This document shows positions 7,943 through 18,100 of a stretch of 64,000 bases of DNA, piece after piece. Source of the stretch: Erythrobacter sp. (lineage in GTDB: Bacteria; Pseudomonadota; Alphaproteobacteria; Sphingomonadales; Sphingomonadaceae); the NCBI RefSeq assembly GCF_011765465.1, contig NZ_CP050265.1, positions 372,001 to 436,000 on the forward strand, in the 5' to 3' direction. Below the pieces are notes generated by a model. The model saw only the letters and a program-made list of their open reading frames with translations. It searched no databases and was not told the DNA's origin. The number at the start of each line of letters is the position of its first letter. Position 1 is the first letter of the stretch. The translations under genes were made by a program, and so were the position numbers.

Positions 7943-10027
7943 TTGTTCGCTGCACCCCGTATTGCCCCCCCTGCATTGTCGGCTGCATGGCTGAAGGCGC
8001 TCGCCGCGCTGTGGCTCGCTCTGTGCGCGGTCGCGGCGACGGCGCAGGACGCGCCGCTGGCCCCCCCGCGCTTCGGTGACGAGAACATCGCGGTCGAGCT
8101 GCTGTCGGAAGGCGCTCCTGAGCCGGGCGAGACATGGATGCTGGCCCTGCGCTTCACACCTTCCGCCCCCGAATGGCACGGCTACTGGCGCAATCCGGGC
8201 GATGCGGGGCAGGGGATGGTGCTCGAATTCGACCTGCCGGACGGATGGGAAGCGGGAGAGCCGCTCTATCCCGTGCCCGAGACGCTGGTGATCGGCGGTC
8301 TGATGAACCACATCTACGAAGGGCGCTACGCCGTGCTGGTTCCGGTGGAGGTGCCGGAGGATGCGGCGTTCGGGGGCATCCCGCAGGTCCGCGCACAGGT
8401 CGAATACCTCGCCTGCACCGACCGGGTCTGCGTCCCGCAGGACGCGCTGGTGACGGCGCGCCCCGGCGGAGATTTCGCGCGCTGGCGGGCGGAGGTCGCG
8501 CCGCTGCTCGACGCGCGGGCGCGCTTCGCGGTGACGGGCGAGGCGCTTCGCCTCGCGATCCCGCTGCCCGCATCGGTCGAGCTCGCGGAGCCGCACGTCT
8601 TCATCGGCAACGAACGCCTCGTCGATTACGCCGCCGACCAGACCTTCCGCCGCGACGGTGACCTGCTCACCGCCGAAATCCCGCTCGACGAGTACCGCGA
8701 CGGCGAGCCCGGCAGCGTTTCCGGCATAATCGCGTTCGGTGGCGGGGCGGGGGTCCGCTTCGAAGCCGATCAAGGTGCAGTCCCCGCGGGCGGCGAGGTG
8801 ATCGCCGGGCCTGCCGAAGCCGCTACCCCGCCCCTGTGGACGCTGGCGCTGGGCGCGCTCGTCGGCGGGCTCCTCCTCAACATCATGCCCTGCGTCTTCC
8901 CCATCCTCAGCCTCAAGGCGCTGAGCCTTGCCCGCGCGGGCGAAAGCGAGGCGGCGGCGCGCGTTGAGGGCGTGGCCTATACGCTCGGAGTCGTGCTTGC
9001 CTGCGTCGGACTGGGCGCTGTCATGCTCGCCCTGCGCGCGGCGGGCGAGCAGGTCGGCTGGGCGTTCCAGTTGCAGGAGCCGGGCGTGGTCGTCGCGCTG
9101 CTGCTTCTCGCAAGCGTCATCACCGCCAATTTCGCGGGCGTGTTCGAGCTTCCGAGCATTTCCACCGGCCACGGCGCGCGCCGGGGCGCGGGCGGGGCCT
9201 TCGCGACCGGCCTGCTCGCCGCCTTCGCCGCGACGCCCTGCACCGGGCCGTTCATGGCGGCAGCATTGGGCGCGGCGCTGCTGCTGCCCGCGCCGCTCGC
9301 GCTGGTGCTGTTCGCGATGCTCGGGCTGGGGCTGGCGCTGCCGTTCCTCCTCTTGGGCTTCGTCCCCGCGCTGCGCCGCCGCCTGCCGAAGCCCGGCGCG
9401 TGGATGGAGCGGTTTCGCCGGATCATGGCGATCCCGATGGGCCTGACCGCGCTCGCGCTCGTCTGGCTGACGGTGCAACTCGGCGGGCGCGGCTTCGGCC
9501 TGTTCGCGCTCGTCACCGTGTTCGGCGTGGTGCTCGCGCTGTGGGTCGTCGGGCGGCTGCAGCAGGCGGGCAAGATGGCCTGGCCCGCCTTCGGCCTCGT
9601 CGCCGCGCCTTTCCTGATCTTCGGCGCCTTCGCGATGCCCTATGGCTACGAGCCGCGCAGCGAGCGCATGGCGGAAAGCCTGCTCGACCCCGTGCCCTTC
9701 TCGAAGGAAGCGCTGGCGGAGGCGCGCGCTACGGGCAGGCCGGTCTTCGTCTGGTTCACCGCCGACTGGTGCGTCACCTGCAAGGTCAACGAAAGCGTCG
9801 CGATCGAGCGCGAGGCGACGAAGGAGGCGTTCGAGGCGGCGGGCGTCATCCCGATGGTCGGCGACTGGACCGTGCGCGACGAGGAAATCACGGCCTTCCT
9901 GTCCGAGCAGGGCGCGGCGGGCGTGCCGCTGTACCTGTGGTACGAGCCCGGTGCGGCGGAGCCCGAGCAGCTGCCGCAGGTGCTCACCCCCGACAGCCTT
10001 GCCGAGCGCGCTCGCGCTACCCGCTGA
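7943..10027 (+). CDS. DsbD-like thiol:disulfide interchange protein
   Basis: Members of this family pass electrons from cytoplasmic thioredoxin across the inner membrane to periplasmic disulfide reductases. Parts in order: a signal peptide (LALCAVAATAQDA), a periplasmic N-terminal domain with a cysteine pair in CTDRVC, about eight transmembrane segments with the conserved cysteines in NIMPCVFP and AATPCTGPF, and a C-terminal thioredoxin domain with WCVTCK. All three cysteine pairs are present, so the relay looks complete. No good ATG exists. I chose TTG at 7943 because GAGG lies five bases upstream and a signal peptide follows. A longer frame from TTG 7865 is possible. The end overlaps a convergent lipoprotein gene by 11 bases. 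Confidence 0.9.
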   Translation: MFAAPRIAPPALSAAWLKALAALWLALCAVAATAQDAPLAPPRFGDENIAVELLSEGAPEPGETWMLALRFTPSAPEWHGYWRNPGDAGQGMVLEFDLPDGWEAGEPLYPVPETLVIGGLMNHIYEGRYAVLVPVEVPEDAAFGGIPQVRAQVEYLACTDRVCVPQDALVTARPGGDFARWRAEVAPLLDARARFAVTGEALRLAIPLPASVELAEPHVFIGNERLVDYAADQTFRRDGDLLTAEIPLDEYRDGEPGSVSGIIAFGGGAGVRFEADQGAVPAGGEVIAGPAEAATPPLWTLALGALVGGLLLNIMPCVFPILSLKALSLARAGESEAAARVEGVAYTLGVVLACVGLGAVMLALRAAGEQVGWAFQLQEPGVVVALLLLASVITANFAGVFELPSISTGHGARRGAGGAFATGLLAAFAATPCTGPFMAAALGAALLLPAPLALVLFAMLGLGLALPFLLLGFVPALRRRLPKPGAWMERFRRIMAIPMGLTALALVWLTVQLGGRGFGLFALVTVFGVVLALWVVGRLQQAGKMAWPAFGLVAAPFLIFGAFAMPYGYEPRSERMAESLLDPVPFSKEALAEARATGRPVFVWFTADWCVTCKVNESVAIEREATKEAFEAAGVIPMVGDWTVRDEEITAFLSEQGAAGVPLYLWYEPGAAEPEQLPQVLTPDSLAERARATR

Positions 10028-10550
10028 CCGCGCGGCAGGTCTCGACGAGCTCCATCGGCAGCGGGCTTGGAGCGAGTTCGACCATCCCCGCGCCGGGCAG
10101 GGTCGCGGTCAGCTTGCGCGGGCCGGCGAGCGGCTCCCACTCCTCGCTCGCCGCGTCATGCGTGCCCTGCCACACGCGCAGCTTTCCCGCCTCGGTCGCA
10201 TCGACCGGCAGCCGCCCGACATGGCCGTTGCCGATCAGCGCGAGCATCGCCTCGGCCCCCTCGTCGGCGGGAGCGAAGCGGGTGATGGTGAGCGTGCCCG
10301 CCGCCCGGTCGCAGGCGAGCGCGATCAGCGCCGGTTCGCCCGGGATGCCGTAGACGATCCGGTCTGCGGCCTTCGCGCTTTTCGCCCAGACGGCCCCCTC
10401 GGCCTCGGGCGAGGGCAGGGGGGCGGAGGCGAAGACCGGCTCCGCCACGGGCGCTTCGCGGGTCAGCGTCTCGTCGGTCGGCGGCGGCTTGCAGGCGGCA
10501 AGGCCCGTCGCGAGCGCCCCCGCCACAAGCAGCGCGAGCGCGCGCCTCAT
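10017..10550 (-). CDS. Putative lipoprotein of unknown function
   Basis: The product is 177 residues with a clear lipoprotein signal: MRRALALLVAGALATG and the lipobox LAAC with the lipidated cysteine near residue 20. A proline/alanine-rich linker leads into a compact domain of about 130 residues with one further cysteine near the middle (LACDRA) and one near the C-terminus (ETC). I do not recognise the family. The ATG overlaps the stop of the S10 peptidase gene (ATGA), so it is probably co-translated with it. Its 3' end overlaps the convergent dsbD-like gene by 11 bases. Confidence 0.8.
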   Translation of the reverse strand: MRRALALLVAGALATGLAACKPPPTDETLTREAPVAEPVFASAPLPSPEAEGAVWAKSAKAADRIVYGIPGEPALIALACDRAAGTLTITRFAPADEGAEAMLALIGNGHVGRLPVDATEAGKLRVWQGTHDAASEEWEPLAGPRKLTATLPGAGMVELAPSPLPMELVETCRAVSG

Positions 10551-12061
10551 CGGGCCTTGATGAAGGCGCGGATGTCGGCGCTGAGCTTGGCGCGGTCCTC
10601 GTCGCGGATATACATCATGTGGCCCGCGTCGTAGTAATGCCAGCTCAGCCGGTCCTGCGGGATGCCGTAGCGGTTGAGCGACAGCTCCGCCCCGAAGAAG
10701 GGCGTGGCGAAATCGTACCACCCCTGCGCGACGAAAGTGCGAAGGTCGCTGTTCTGGCGCATCGCCTGCCCGATGAAGGGCGCGACGTTGAGATAGGCCC
10801 CGCGCCCGAATCCGCCGAGCGTCCAGTCCCAGTTGCGCCCCGGGTCGCGCCCGATCGAATTGTAGCCGCGGTCGGTTTCGTAGCCGAGCGTCTCGCGCGC
10901 CCACTGGTTGATCGCGGCGGTGTAGCCCGCGTCGATCCCGTAGAAGCTCGGGTCGTTGTCGGGATATTCGCCGGCATTGTCGTAGTCCCTGCCGGTGTAG
11001 CGCGCATCGAGCCGCCCGATGGTGAGCCCGCGGTCGCGCAGCAGTTCCTTGTAGAAGCGCTGGCTGGTGACGCGCAGGTTCGCCTGTTCGAGATATTCGG
11101 GCGAAAGGCCGGTGAGCTGCGCCATCCGGTCGCGCACGGCGGCGAATTCCTGCGGGCCGATGTCCTGCCCTTTCAGGAGGGCGCTGGCATAGGGGCCGAG
11201 CGCGAAGGCGCGCGCTTCCTCGGCCACGGCTTCGGCGGATTCGCCCTCGATGACGCCGTGATACCACGCCGCTGTCGCCATGTTGGGTAGTGTGACGACA
11301 TAGGCCATCTCGTTGCCCGGCGTCGGCTCGCGCATGGCGAAATCGAGGATGGTCGAGATCAGGATCAGGCCGTTCAGGGCCACGTCGTTGTAGGTCGAGC
11401 CTTCGAGCTCGTCGACCACCATCGCGGTGCGGGTCGTGCCGTAGCTTTCCCCGCCGAGATATTTCGGGCTGTTCCAGCGCCCGTTGTCGTTGATCCAGCG
11501 GCGGATGACCTCGGCGACCGCGCGGGCGTCCTGCCTCAGGCCGTAGTATTTCTTGGGGTCCGTGCCCTTGGTGAGGTAGGAATAGCCCGTCCCCGGCGGG
11601 TCGATGAAGACGAGGTCGGCAACGTCGAGCAGGCTCTCCGGGTTGTCGACGATCGGATAGGGCGGCGCGCCGTCGTCGCGCGCGTCGGAGGGGATCGCGA
11701 CCCGCTTCGGCCCGAAAGCGCCCATCTGCAGCCAGACCGAGCCCGAACCCGGCCCGCCGTTGTAGATGAAGAAGACCGGGCGCGAGGTGTCCCTGGGGTC
11801 CTTCACATAGGAGGTCGTGACGATCACCGCCTCGGGATTGCCCTCGTCCGATTTTAGGATCGTCTCGCCAATGGTGGCGGTGTAGTCGATCCGCTGCCCG
11901 CCGAAAGTGCCCGACAGCTTGCGCGTCTTGACCTGCGGGTCGATCTGCGTGGCTTCTGATTTCGCGCTGCCTTCGTCCTGCGCGGCGAGGGGAGCGGCCA
12001 TGGGAGCGGAAAGGGCGATAAGCGAGGCGGCGGCGAGCGCGCCGATCAGTCTGGTGTTCAT
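10547..12061 (-). CDS. S10 family serine carboxypeptidase, secreted
   Basis: The product is 504 residues with a signal peptide (MNTRLIGALAAASLIALSAP...AAQ) and should act in the periplasm or outside the cell. The S10 catalytic triad is visible: serine in GGESYGTT, aspartate in WYDFATP and histidine in DAGHMM. The oxyanion and substrate segment YNGGPGSGS is typical of serine carboxypeptidases, which remove C-terminal residues from peptides. I chose the ATG at 12061 because the signal peptide begins there; the frame continues upstream without family sequence. The coupled lipoprotein gene follows at once. S10 enzymes are common in sphingomonads with protein- or peptide-rich diets, an inference only. 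Confidence 0.92.
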   Translation of the reverse strand: MNTRLIGALAAASLIALSAPMAAPLAAQDEGSAKSEATQIDPQVKTRKLSGTFGGQRIDYTATIGETILKSDEGNPEAVIVTTSYVKDPRDTSRPVFFIYNGGPGSGSVWLQMGAFGPKRVAIPSDARDDGAPPYPIVDNPESLLDVADLVFIDPPGTGYSYLTKGTDPKKYYGLRQDARAVAEVIRRWINDNGRWNSPKYLGGESYGTTRTAMVVDELEGSTYNDVALNGLILISTILDFAMREPTPGNEMAYVVTLPNMATAAWYHGVIEGESAEAVAEEARAFALGPYASALLKGQDIGPQEFAAVRDRMAQLTGLSPEYLEQANLRVTSQRFYKELLRDRGLTIGRLDARYTGRDYDNAGEYPDNDPSFYGIDAGYTAAINQWARETLGYETDRGYNSIGRDPGRNWDWTLGGFGRGAYLNVAPFIGQAMRQNSDLRTFVAQGWYDFATPFFGAELSLNRYGIPQDRLSWHYYDAGHMMYIRDEDRAKLSADIRAFIKAR

Positions 12062-12128
12062 GGCGCGTGGTGTTGGCAGGCTTCCGGCAGGGCTGCAAGA
12101 GGCCCGCCCGGCGCTATCGACGAACGGC

Positions 12129-14324
12129 CTACGGCTTCCCGCCCATGCGTTTTGCCCTGACCTTGCCGTAGCGGGTCTTGCGCGTGCCAGGCTTGCCTTC
12201 GTTCGAGCGGCCGACGCGGGGCGCCTTCTTCTCTTCGTCGGGCAGGCCGAGTTCGTCCGCTTCGAGCCGGCGGATCTCGTCGCGCAGGCGGCCGGCTTCC
12301 TCGAATTCGAGGTTCGCGGCCGCATCGCGCATCCGTTTCTCGAGGTCTTCGATGTAGCTGCGCAGGTTGTGCCCGACGAGGTTGTTGCGCTCTTCGTCGC
12401 CGGTTTCGACCGTTACGCTATCCTGCGATGCGGTGTCGGCTACGATGTCGGCGATCTGGCGGCGGATCGTCTGCGGGGTGATGCCGTGTTCCGCGTTGAA
12501 CGCCTCTTGCTTGGCGCGGCGGCGGTCGGTTTCGGCCATCGCGCGTTCCATGCTGCCGGTGATGCGGTCGGCGTAGAGGATCACGCGGCCATCGACATTG
12601 CGCGCGGCGCGGCCGATGGTCTGCACCAGCGAGGTTTCCGAGCGCAGGAAGCCCTCCTTGTCGGCATCGAGAATGCACACCAGCCCGCATTCGGGAATGT
12701 CCAGCCCCTCGCGCAGGAGGTTGATGCCGACGAGCACGTCATAGACCCCCATGCGCAGGTCGCGGATAAGCTCGATGCGCTCGAGCGTCTCGACGTCGGA
12801 ATGCATATAGCGGACCTTGACCCCGGCCTCGTGCATGAATTCGGTCAGGTCCTCGGCCATCCGCTTGGTCAGCGTGGTGACGAGCGTGCGGTAGCCCTTC
12901 TGGGCGGTTTTCTTGCATTCCTCGATGCAGTCCTGGACCTGGTCCTCTACGGGTCTGATGTCGACCGGGGGATCGATGAGGCCCGTGGGGCGGATGACCT
13001 GTTCGGCGAAGACCCCGCCGGTCTGCTCCATTTCCCACGGCCCCGGTGTGGCCGAAACGCAGAAGGTCTGCGGGCGCATCGCGTCCCATTCGTTGAACCG
13101 CAGCGGGCGGTTGTCGATGCACGAAGGCAGGCGGAAGCCGTATTCGGCGAGCGTCAGCTTGCGCCTGTGGTCCCCGCGCGCCATCGCGCCGATCTGCGGC
13201 ACGGTCTGGTGGCTTTCATCGACGAAGAGGAGCGCGTTTTCGGGCAGGTATTCGAACAAGGTGGGCGGCGGCTCGCCCGGCAGGCGGCCGGTGAGGAAGC
13301 GCGAATAGTTCTCGATCCCGGCACAGCTTCCCGTGGCGGCGATCATCTCGAGGTCGAAATTGGTGCGCTGTTCCAATCGCTGGTGTTCGAGCAGCTTGCC
13401 TTCCGCTTCCAGCTCCTTGAGCCGCTCGGCCAGTTCGAAACGGATCGCTTCCATCGCCTGCTTCATCGTCGGGCCGGGCGTCACGTAGTGCGAATTGGCA
13501 TAGACCCGCACCTTGTCGAGGCTCGCGCCCTTCTTGCCGGTAAGGGGGTCGAATTCGCTGATCTCCTCGATCTCGTCGCCGAAGAAGCTGATGCGCCACG
13601 CCGTGTCCTCGTAGTGCGAGGGGAAAATTTCGAGACTGTCCCCGCGCACCCGGAAGGAGCCGCGCGCGAAGGCGACGTCGTTGCGCTTGTATTGCAGGGC
13701 GACGAGCTTGCGGATCAACTCGCGCTGGTCGACCGTCTCGTCCTTTGTGATGTCGAAGATCATCGCCGAATAGGTCTCGACCGACCCGATCCCGTAGAGG
13801 CACGAAACGCTCGCCACGATCACCACGTCGTCGCGTTCGAGCAGGGCGCGGGTGGCCGAATGGCGCATCCGGTCGATCGCCTCGTTCACGCTCGATTCCT
13901 TCTCGATATAGGTGTCGGAGCGCGGCACGTAGGCTTCGGGCTGGTAGTAGTCGTAGTAGCTGACGAAATATTCGACCGCGTTCTCGGGAAAGAAGCTCTT
14001 GAATTCGCCGTAGAGTTGCGCTGCGAGGATCTTGTTGGGCGCGAGCACCAGCGCAGGCCGCTGCAATTCCTCGATGACCTTCGCCATGGTGAAGGTCTTG
14101 CCCGAGCCCGTCACGCCGAGCAGCACCTGGGTCTTGTCGCCGCCGCGCGCGCCTTCGACCAGTTCGCGGATCGCGGTCGGCTGGTCGCCCGCCGGTTCGT
14201 AGTCCGAGACGAGCTTGAACCTCTTGCCCGGCATCGACTTTTCGGGCCGGGCGGGGCGGTGGGGGGTGAAATCCTCGCCGGTTTCCGGTTCGTCGAGGCC
14301 GCGGCGGATGACAAGCTGGCTCAT
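12129..14324 (-). CDS. uvrB: Excinuclease ABC subunit B
   Basis: UvrB is the damage-verification helicase of nucleotide excision repair; it is loaded by UvrA and recruits UvrC. The product is 731 residues. Walker A is GVTGSGKT (70-77). The beta-hairpin that grips DNA contains [10 protein letters not shown], followed by the DESH helicase motif, the QTIGRAARN motif and a C-terminal UVR domain ([23 protein letters not shown]) that contacts UvrC. Beyond the UVR domain is a basic tail rich in Lys/Arg/Gly. The start ATG at 14324 (MSQLVIRR) precedes an N-terminal extension of about 30 residues compared with many homologues; the internal ATG before [11 protein letters not shown] is an alternative. 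Confidence 0.97.
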   Translation of the reverse strand: MSQLVIRRGLDEPETGEDFTPHRPARPEKSMPGKRFKLVSDYEPAGDQPTAIRELVEGARGGDKTQVLLGVTGSGKTFTMAKVIEELQRPALVLAPNKILAAQLYGEFKSFFPENAVEYFVSYYDYYQPEAYVPRSDTYIEKESSVNEAIDRMRHSATRALLERDDVVIVASVSCLYGIGSVETYSAMIFDITKDETVDQRELIRKLVALQYKRNDVAFARGSFRVRGDSLEIFPSHYEDTAWRISFFGDEIEEISEFDPLTGKKGASLDKVRVYANSHYVTPGPTMKQAMEAIRFELAERLKELEAEGKLLEHQRLEQRTNFDLEMIAATGSCAGIENYSRFLTGRLPGEPPPTLFEYLPENALLFVDESHQTVPQIGAMARGDHRRKLTLAEYGFRLPSCIDNRPLRFNEWDAMRPQTFCVSATPGPWEMEQTGGVFAEQVIRPTGLIDPPVDIRPVEDQVQDCIEECKKTAQKGYRTLVTTLTKRMAEDLTEFMHEAGVKVRYMHSDVETLERIELIRDLRMGVYDVLVGINLLREGLDIPECGLVCILDADKEGFLRSETSLVQTIGRAARNVDGRVILYADRITGSMERAMAETDRRRAKQEAFNAEHGITPQTIRRQIADIVADTASQDSVTVETGDEERNNLVGHNLRSYIEDLEKRMRDAAANLEFEEAGRLRDEIRRLEADELGLPDEEKKAPRVGRSNEGKPGTRKTRYGKVRAKRMGGKP

Positions 14325-14430
14325 GCCCGCGATATGCGGAGCGCAAGGCCGGTTGTGAAGTGTCTCCCATGCTTCTAGCCTCTCACCCGGACACGAAAGA
14401 TGCCGGGTTCCGGCGGAGAGGGACGGGGGA

Positions 14431-14934
14431 ATGATGAATTTGAACAGCCTTGCTATCGCTTGCGTCGGAATCGGGTTCGCTGCGGCGATCACCGTGCCCG
14501 ATGCGCTGTCCGCGCAGGTCGAGCCGCCCGAAATGCGCCCCGAAACGGGCAAGTACAGCGCCGACATCACGGTGCAGCAGGTCGATATTCCCGGCGCGCC
14601 GCCGCAGATGGCGGACATGATGACCCGGATGATGAGCCGCCGGACGACCTATTGCCTGACCGAAGAGGACGTCGAGGAAGGCTACCGCGCCATCACCCGC
14701 CGTTCGCAGGGCGAAGACGGCGAGGACTGCACCTATGACCGCTTCACCATGGAGGGCGGGGAGCTCGACGCGCAGATGACCTGCCGTGTGGACGGGCGGA
14801 CGATGACCATGACGATGGAGGGCACGGGCACGCCGACCTCCTCGGACATCACGATGACGATGAACGGCGACATGGGGGTGGGGCCGGGCACGATCCGGAT
14901 GCGCGTGATCCACCAGCGGCTCGGCCCGTGCTGA
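14431..14934 (+). CDS. DUF3617-type secreted protein
   Basis: The product is 167 residues: a signal peptide (about residues 1-29, ending near LSAQ), then a domain with the family pattern of DUF3617: a [16 protein letters not shown] opening, [11 protein letters not shown] with a cysteine, a second cysteine in EDCTYDRF, a third in MTCRVDG, a repeating TMTMEGTG core and a final cysteine. The function of DUF3617 proteins is unknown; the exported location is inferred from the signal. Two consecutive ATG codons open the frame (14431 and 14434). The gene is followed after 47 bases by a paralogue, so the pair likely arose by duplication. Confidence 0.85.
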   Translation: MMNLNSLAIACVGIGFAAAITVPDALSAQVEPPEMRPETGKYSADITVQQVDIPGAPPQMADMMTRMMSRRTTYCLTEEDVEEGYRAITRRSQGEDGEDCTYDRFTMEGGELDAQMTCRVDGRTMTMTMEGTGTPTSSDITMTMNGDMGVGPGTIRMRVIHQRLGPC

Positions 14935-14981
14935 GCCGGGGCGGGAACGCTCGGGAAAACGGTTAGAGGGAGGATGTGAGA

Positions 14982-15539
14982 ATGAAAAGAATGGTGTTTG
15001 CGCTGGCTGCGCCCGCCCTGCTGGCGGCCTGCGGCGGCGATGCCGATGAAAGCACCGCTGGCGGCGAAACCGCCGCAGCAGGCGAGGAGCTGAGCATGGG
15101 CGAAGTCGCCGAGCGCGCGCGCGAAGGCACGGTGCGCCCGCAGCCCGGCCAGTATCGCAGCACGGTCGAACTGGTCGAGCTCGACATCCCCGGCGCGCCC
15201 CCGCAGGCGGCCGAGATGATGCGGTCCAGCATGGCCCAGACCAACGAATTCTGCCTCACCGAGGAAGACGTCGAGGAAGGTTTCCGCCAGCTCGCCAGCC
15301 AGCCGCAGGGCGGCGACTGCAAATTCAGCAAGTTCGACGTCGACGGCGGCGCGATCGATGCCGCGATGAGCTGCTCCAATCCCGGCGGCGGCACGGTCGA
15401 CATCACCATGGAGGGCACGGGGCGCGAGACGTCTTCCGAATTCACCATGACGATGTCTGGCAATCTCGGCGGGACCGGCGAAGGCTCGATGACCATGAAG
15501 CAGACGAGCGAGCGGATCGGCGACTGCCCGGCGGGCTGA
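14982..15539 (+). CDS. DUF3617-type lipoprotein, paralogue of the preceding gene
   Basis: The product is 185 residues with a lipoprotein signal and lipobox LAAC close to the N-terminus, followed by an acidic linker of about 35 residues and a DUF3617 domain. It shares with the upstream gene the segments [39 protein letters not shown], the TMEGTG repeat and a C-terminal cysteine. The ATG at 14982 has GGGAGG eight bases upstream; a GTG six bases earlier is in frame but less suitable. The upstream copy is predicted soluble and this copy lipid-anchored, so the two paralogues would occupy different places in the envelope. Function unknown. Confidence 0.85.
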   Translation: MKRMVFALAAPALLAACGGDADESTAGGETAAAGEELSMGEVAERAREGTVRPQPGQYRSTVELVELDIPGAPPQAAEMMRSSMAQTNEFCLTEEDVEEGFRQLASQPQGGDCKFSKFDVDGGAIDAAMSCSNPGGGTVDITMEGTGRETSSEFTMTMSGNLGGTGEGSMTMKQTSERIGDCPAG

Positions 15540-15646
15540 ACTGCCTGAAAGAGCGGAGCGGGCCGAGCGGGCCTCGCGGTGGCCATCGATGCGCGCGAAA
15601 CCAAATTCTTCACCGGACATTCAGTCGGCGGAGATATGAAGGTTGC

Positions 15647-16507
15647 ATGACATCGAACGCTTTCCTTGACGGCCTGCACAAACTCGCCGCGCGCGTGACG
15701 GGCGAGGGCGTCAAGGATGGCGAAGGTGCCGGGGACGGGCAGCAGCCCCGCTCGGCCCGCCTCGTCCTGACCGAAAACGAGCTTGCGCGCCGCATCGCGC
15801 TCGCGCGGGAAGATCATCCGGAAGAGGAGCACGGCAAGCCGCCGCTCGCGCGGCTGGTGGGCGAATTCGATTTCCTCGCCGAGCCGTTCCGGCGGATGGT
15901 CCGCACGATTCCCGTCGAGCCCTGCGACCGGCCGCGCACGGTCATGATCCTGCCCGGCTTCGCCACCCAGCCGCGCCGGATGCGCTACATGGCGCGCCAT
16001 CTCGAGCGCGCCGGGCACACCGCCAAGCGCTGGGGGCTGGGGTTCAACTGGGGCCCGGACGAGGCCAAGTTCGAGCGGCTCGAGGCGCGCCTGCTCGACC
16101 TTTACGAACGCGCGGGCGAGCCGGTCGTGCTGCTCGGCTGGAGCCTTGGCGGGCTGTTCGCGCGCGAACTGGCCAAGCGCCACCCCCACGCGGTGTGCAA
16201 GGTCATCACGATGGGCTCGCCCTTCTCGGGAAGCCCGCGGGCCAACAATATGTGGCGGGTCTACCAGTTCATCACCGGCCACCGGGTCGACCAGCCGCCG
16301 ATCGACGTCGACCTCAGGACCAAGCCGCCGTGCGAGACGGTCGCCATCTGGAGCCCCAATGACGGCGCGATCGCTCCGCGCAGCGCGGCGGGCTACCCGG
16401 GTGAGCGCGACCGCGCGATCGCGCTGCGCTGCACGCACATGGGCTACACCTATGCGCCCGAGGCGATCCGCACCGTGCTCGCCGAACTGCGCCGCATTCC
16501 CGACTGA
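15647..16507 (+). CDS. Alpha/beta-hydrolase fold protein (lipase-like)
   Basis: The product is 286 residues without a signal peptide. The nucleophile elbow is GWSLGG at about residues 165-170, preceded by the oxyanion segment ILPGFATQP. A later histidine in CTHMGYTY and an aspartate in SPNDGAI could complete the triad. An N-terminal region of about 90 residues, charged and likely helical, precedes the fold. The GFAT, ARHLERAGH and WSLGG pattern resembles bacterial cytoplasmic lipase/esterase-like proteins of unknown substrate. It lies between the DUF3617 pair and the ATP-grasp gene, with about 125 bases to the latter. Confidence 0.82.
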   Translation: MTSNAFLDGLHKLAARVTGEGVKDGEGAGDGQQPRSARLVLTENELARRIALAREDHPEEEHGKPPLARLVGEFDFLAEPFRRMVRTIPVEPCDRPRTVMILPGFATQPRRMRYMARHLERAGHTAKRWGLGFNWGPDEAKFERLEARLLDLYERAGEPVVLLGWSLGGLFARELAKRHPHAVCKVITMGSPFSGSPRANNMWRVYQFITGHRVDQPPIDVDLRTKPPCETVAIWSPNDGAIAPRSAAGYPGERDRAIALRCTHMGYTYAPEAIRTVLAELRRIPD

Positions 16508-16632
16508 CCGCACGGTTTCGGGCGCTCGGGCGCGCTCGCCTCTTTATTTTTCCCCTGCGCCGGTTACACTCTATCCTTCGCGGGCGCAGCATTCTTGCGC
16601 GGTCGCGGTTCGCAAATCGGCCCGGGGGGTGA

Positions 16633-18084
16633 ATGACGCGAGAGGCGCAGCAGGAATCCGTCGATTTCGACGAGATGCACGATGCGCAGGGCAACACGCG
16701 CGAAGCCTACCGCGACTATTGCGACTGGTTCAACACACAGGAACCCGCCTCGCTCCGCCGCAAGGACAAGGAAGCCGACGACACTTTCCGCCGCACCGGC
16801 ATCACTTTCAACGTCTATGGCGAGGACGAGGCGGAGGAACGCCTGATCCCCTTCGACATCGTGCCGCGCATCATCACCGCGCCCGAATGGCGCAGGCTTA
16901 GCCGCGGGATCGAGCAGCGGGTGCGGGCGCTCAATTCCTTCCTCTACGATATGTATCACCGCCAGGAGATCGTGCGCGCGGGCCGCGTGCCCGAACGCCT
17001 GTTCCGGCATAACGATGCCTGGCTTGCCAACATGGTCGGCTTCACCCCGCCCGGCGGCATCTACACCCACATCGTCGGCATCGACCTCGTGCGCACGGGG
17101 CCGGACGACTTCTTCGTGCTCGAGGACAATGCGAGGACGCCCTCGGGCGTCTCCTATATGCTCGAAAACCGCGAGACGATGATGGCGATGTTCCCGGACC
17201 TGTTCAGCAAGGTGCCGGTCGAAAGCGTCTCGGACTACCCGCGCCGCCTCGCCCGCAGCCTCGCCGCCTGCGCGCCGCGGGGCCAGGCGAGCGGGGAGGG
17301 CGGCAAGCCGACGGTCGCGGTGCTCACGCCGGGCATTTTCAACTCGGCCTATTTCGAACACGCCTTCCTCGCCGACCAGATGGGCGCCGAACTGGTCGAG
17401 GGCAGCGACCTGCGCGTGGTCGAGGGCAAGGTGCAGATGCGCACGACGCGCGGCTACAAGCCGATCGACGTGCTCTATCGCCGGGTCGACGATGACTATC
17501 TCGACCCGCTCACTTTCAACCCCGACAGCGTGCTGGGCGTGCCGGGCATCATGGACGTCTACCGCGCCGGCGGCATCACCATCGCCAACGCGCCCGGCAC
17601 GGGCATCTGCGACGACAAGGCGATCTATTCCTTCATGCCCGACATCGTCGAGTTCTACACCGGCGAGAAACCCCTGCTGCCCAATGTCGAGACGTGGCGC
17701 TGCGCCGACCGCGAGAGCCTCGCCTACGTGCTCGACAATCTCGATGAACTGGTGGTCAAGGAAGTCCACGGCTCGGGCGGCTACGGGATGCTGATCGGCC
17801 CGACCGCGACGAAGAAGCAGATCGCCGAGTTCCGCAGGAAGCTCGAGGCGGCGCCCGAAAACTACATTGCCCAGCCGACGCTCTCGCTCTCGACCTGCCC
17901 GATCTACACGAAGAAGGGCCTCGCCCCGCGCCATGTCGACCTGCGCCCCTTCGTCCTCGTCAGCCCGAACGGGGTCGAGATCACGCCGGGCGGCCTTACC
18001 CGCGTGGCGCTGAAAAAGGGCTCGCTGGTGGTCAATTCCTCGCAAGGGGGCGGGACCAAGGACACGTGGGTGCTCAAGGACTGA
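16633..18084 (+). CDS. Circularly permuted ATP-grasp protein (DUF404/DUF407 type)
   Basis: The product is 483 residues and matches circularly permuted ATP-grasp enzymes: an N-terminal part with RRTGITFNVYGEDEAEERLIPFDIVPRII, the LEDNARTPSGVSYMLENR segment with acidic metal ligands, and a C-terminal part with ANAPGTGICDDKAIYSFMPD and VVKEVHGSGGYGM, a nucleotide-binding glycine loop. ATP-grasp enzymes form amide or peptide bonds through an acyl phosphate. It is the first of four genes (ATP-grasp, alpha-E, transglutaminase, Anbu) that are known to occur together in many bacteria. By comparative genomics this set has been proposed to make and process a peptide or peptide tag, but the product is not known. 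A GGGGTGA stretch lies just before the ATG. Confidence 0.9.
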   Translation: MTREAQQESVDFDEMHDAQGNTREAYRDYCDWFNTQEPASLRRKDKEADDTFRRTGITFNVYGEDEAEERLIPFDIVPRIITAPEWRRLSRGIEQRVRALNSFLYDMYHRQEIVRAGRVPERLFRHNDAWLANMVGFTPPGGIYTHIVGIDLVRTGPDDFFVLEDNARTPSGVSYMLENRETMMAMFPDLFSKVPVESVSDYPRRLARSLAACAPRGQASGEGGKPTVAVLTPGIFNSAYFEHAFLADQMGAELVEGSDLRVVEGKVQMRTTRGYKPIDVLYRRVDDDYLDPLTFNPDSVLGVPGIMDVYRAGGITIANAPGTGICDDKAIYSFMPDIVEFYTGEKPLLPNVETWRCADRESLAYVLDNLDELVVKEVHGSGGYGMLIGPTATKKQIAEFRRKLEAAPENYIAQPTLSLSTCPIYTKKGLAPRHVDLRPFVLVSPNGVEITPGGLTRVALKKGSLVVNSSQGGGTKDTWVLKD

Positions 18085-18100
18085 TGGAGGAGGCGCGCTG

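Noticed and set aside
11907..14378. 823-codon plus-strand frame opposite uvrB
   Set aside because: Antisense to uvrB, whose motifs are complete. Composition typical of a GC shadow.
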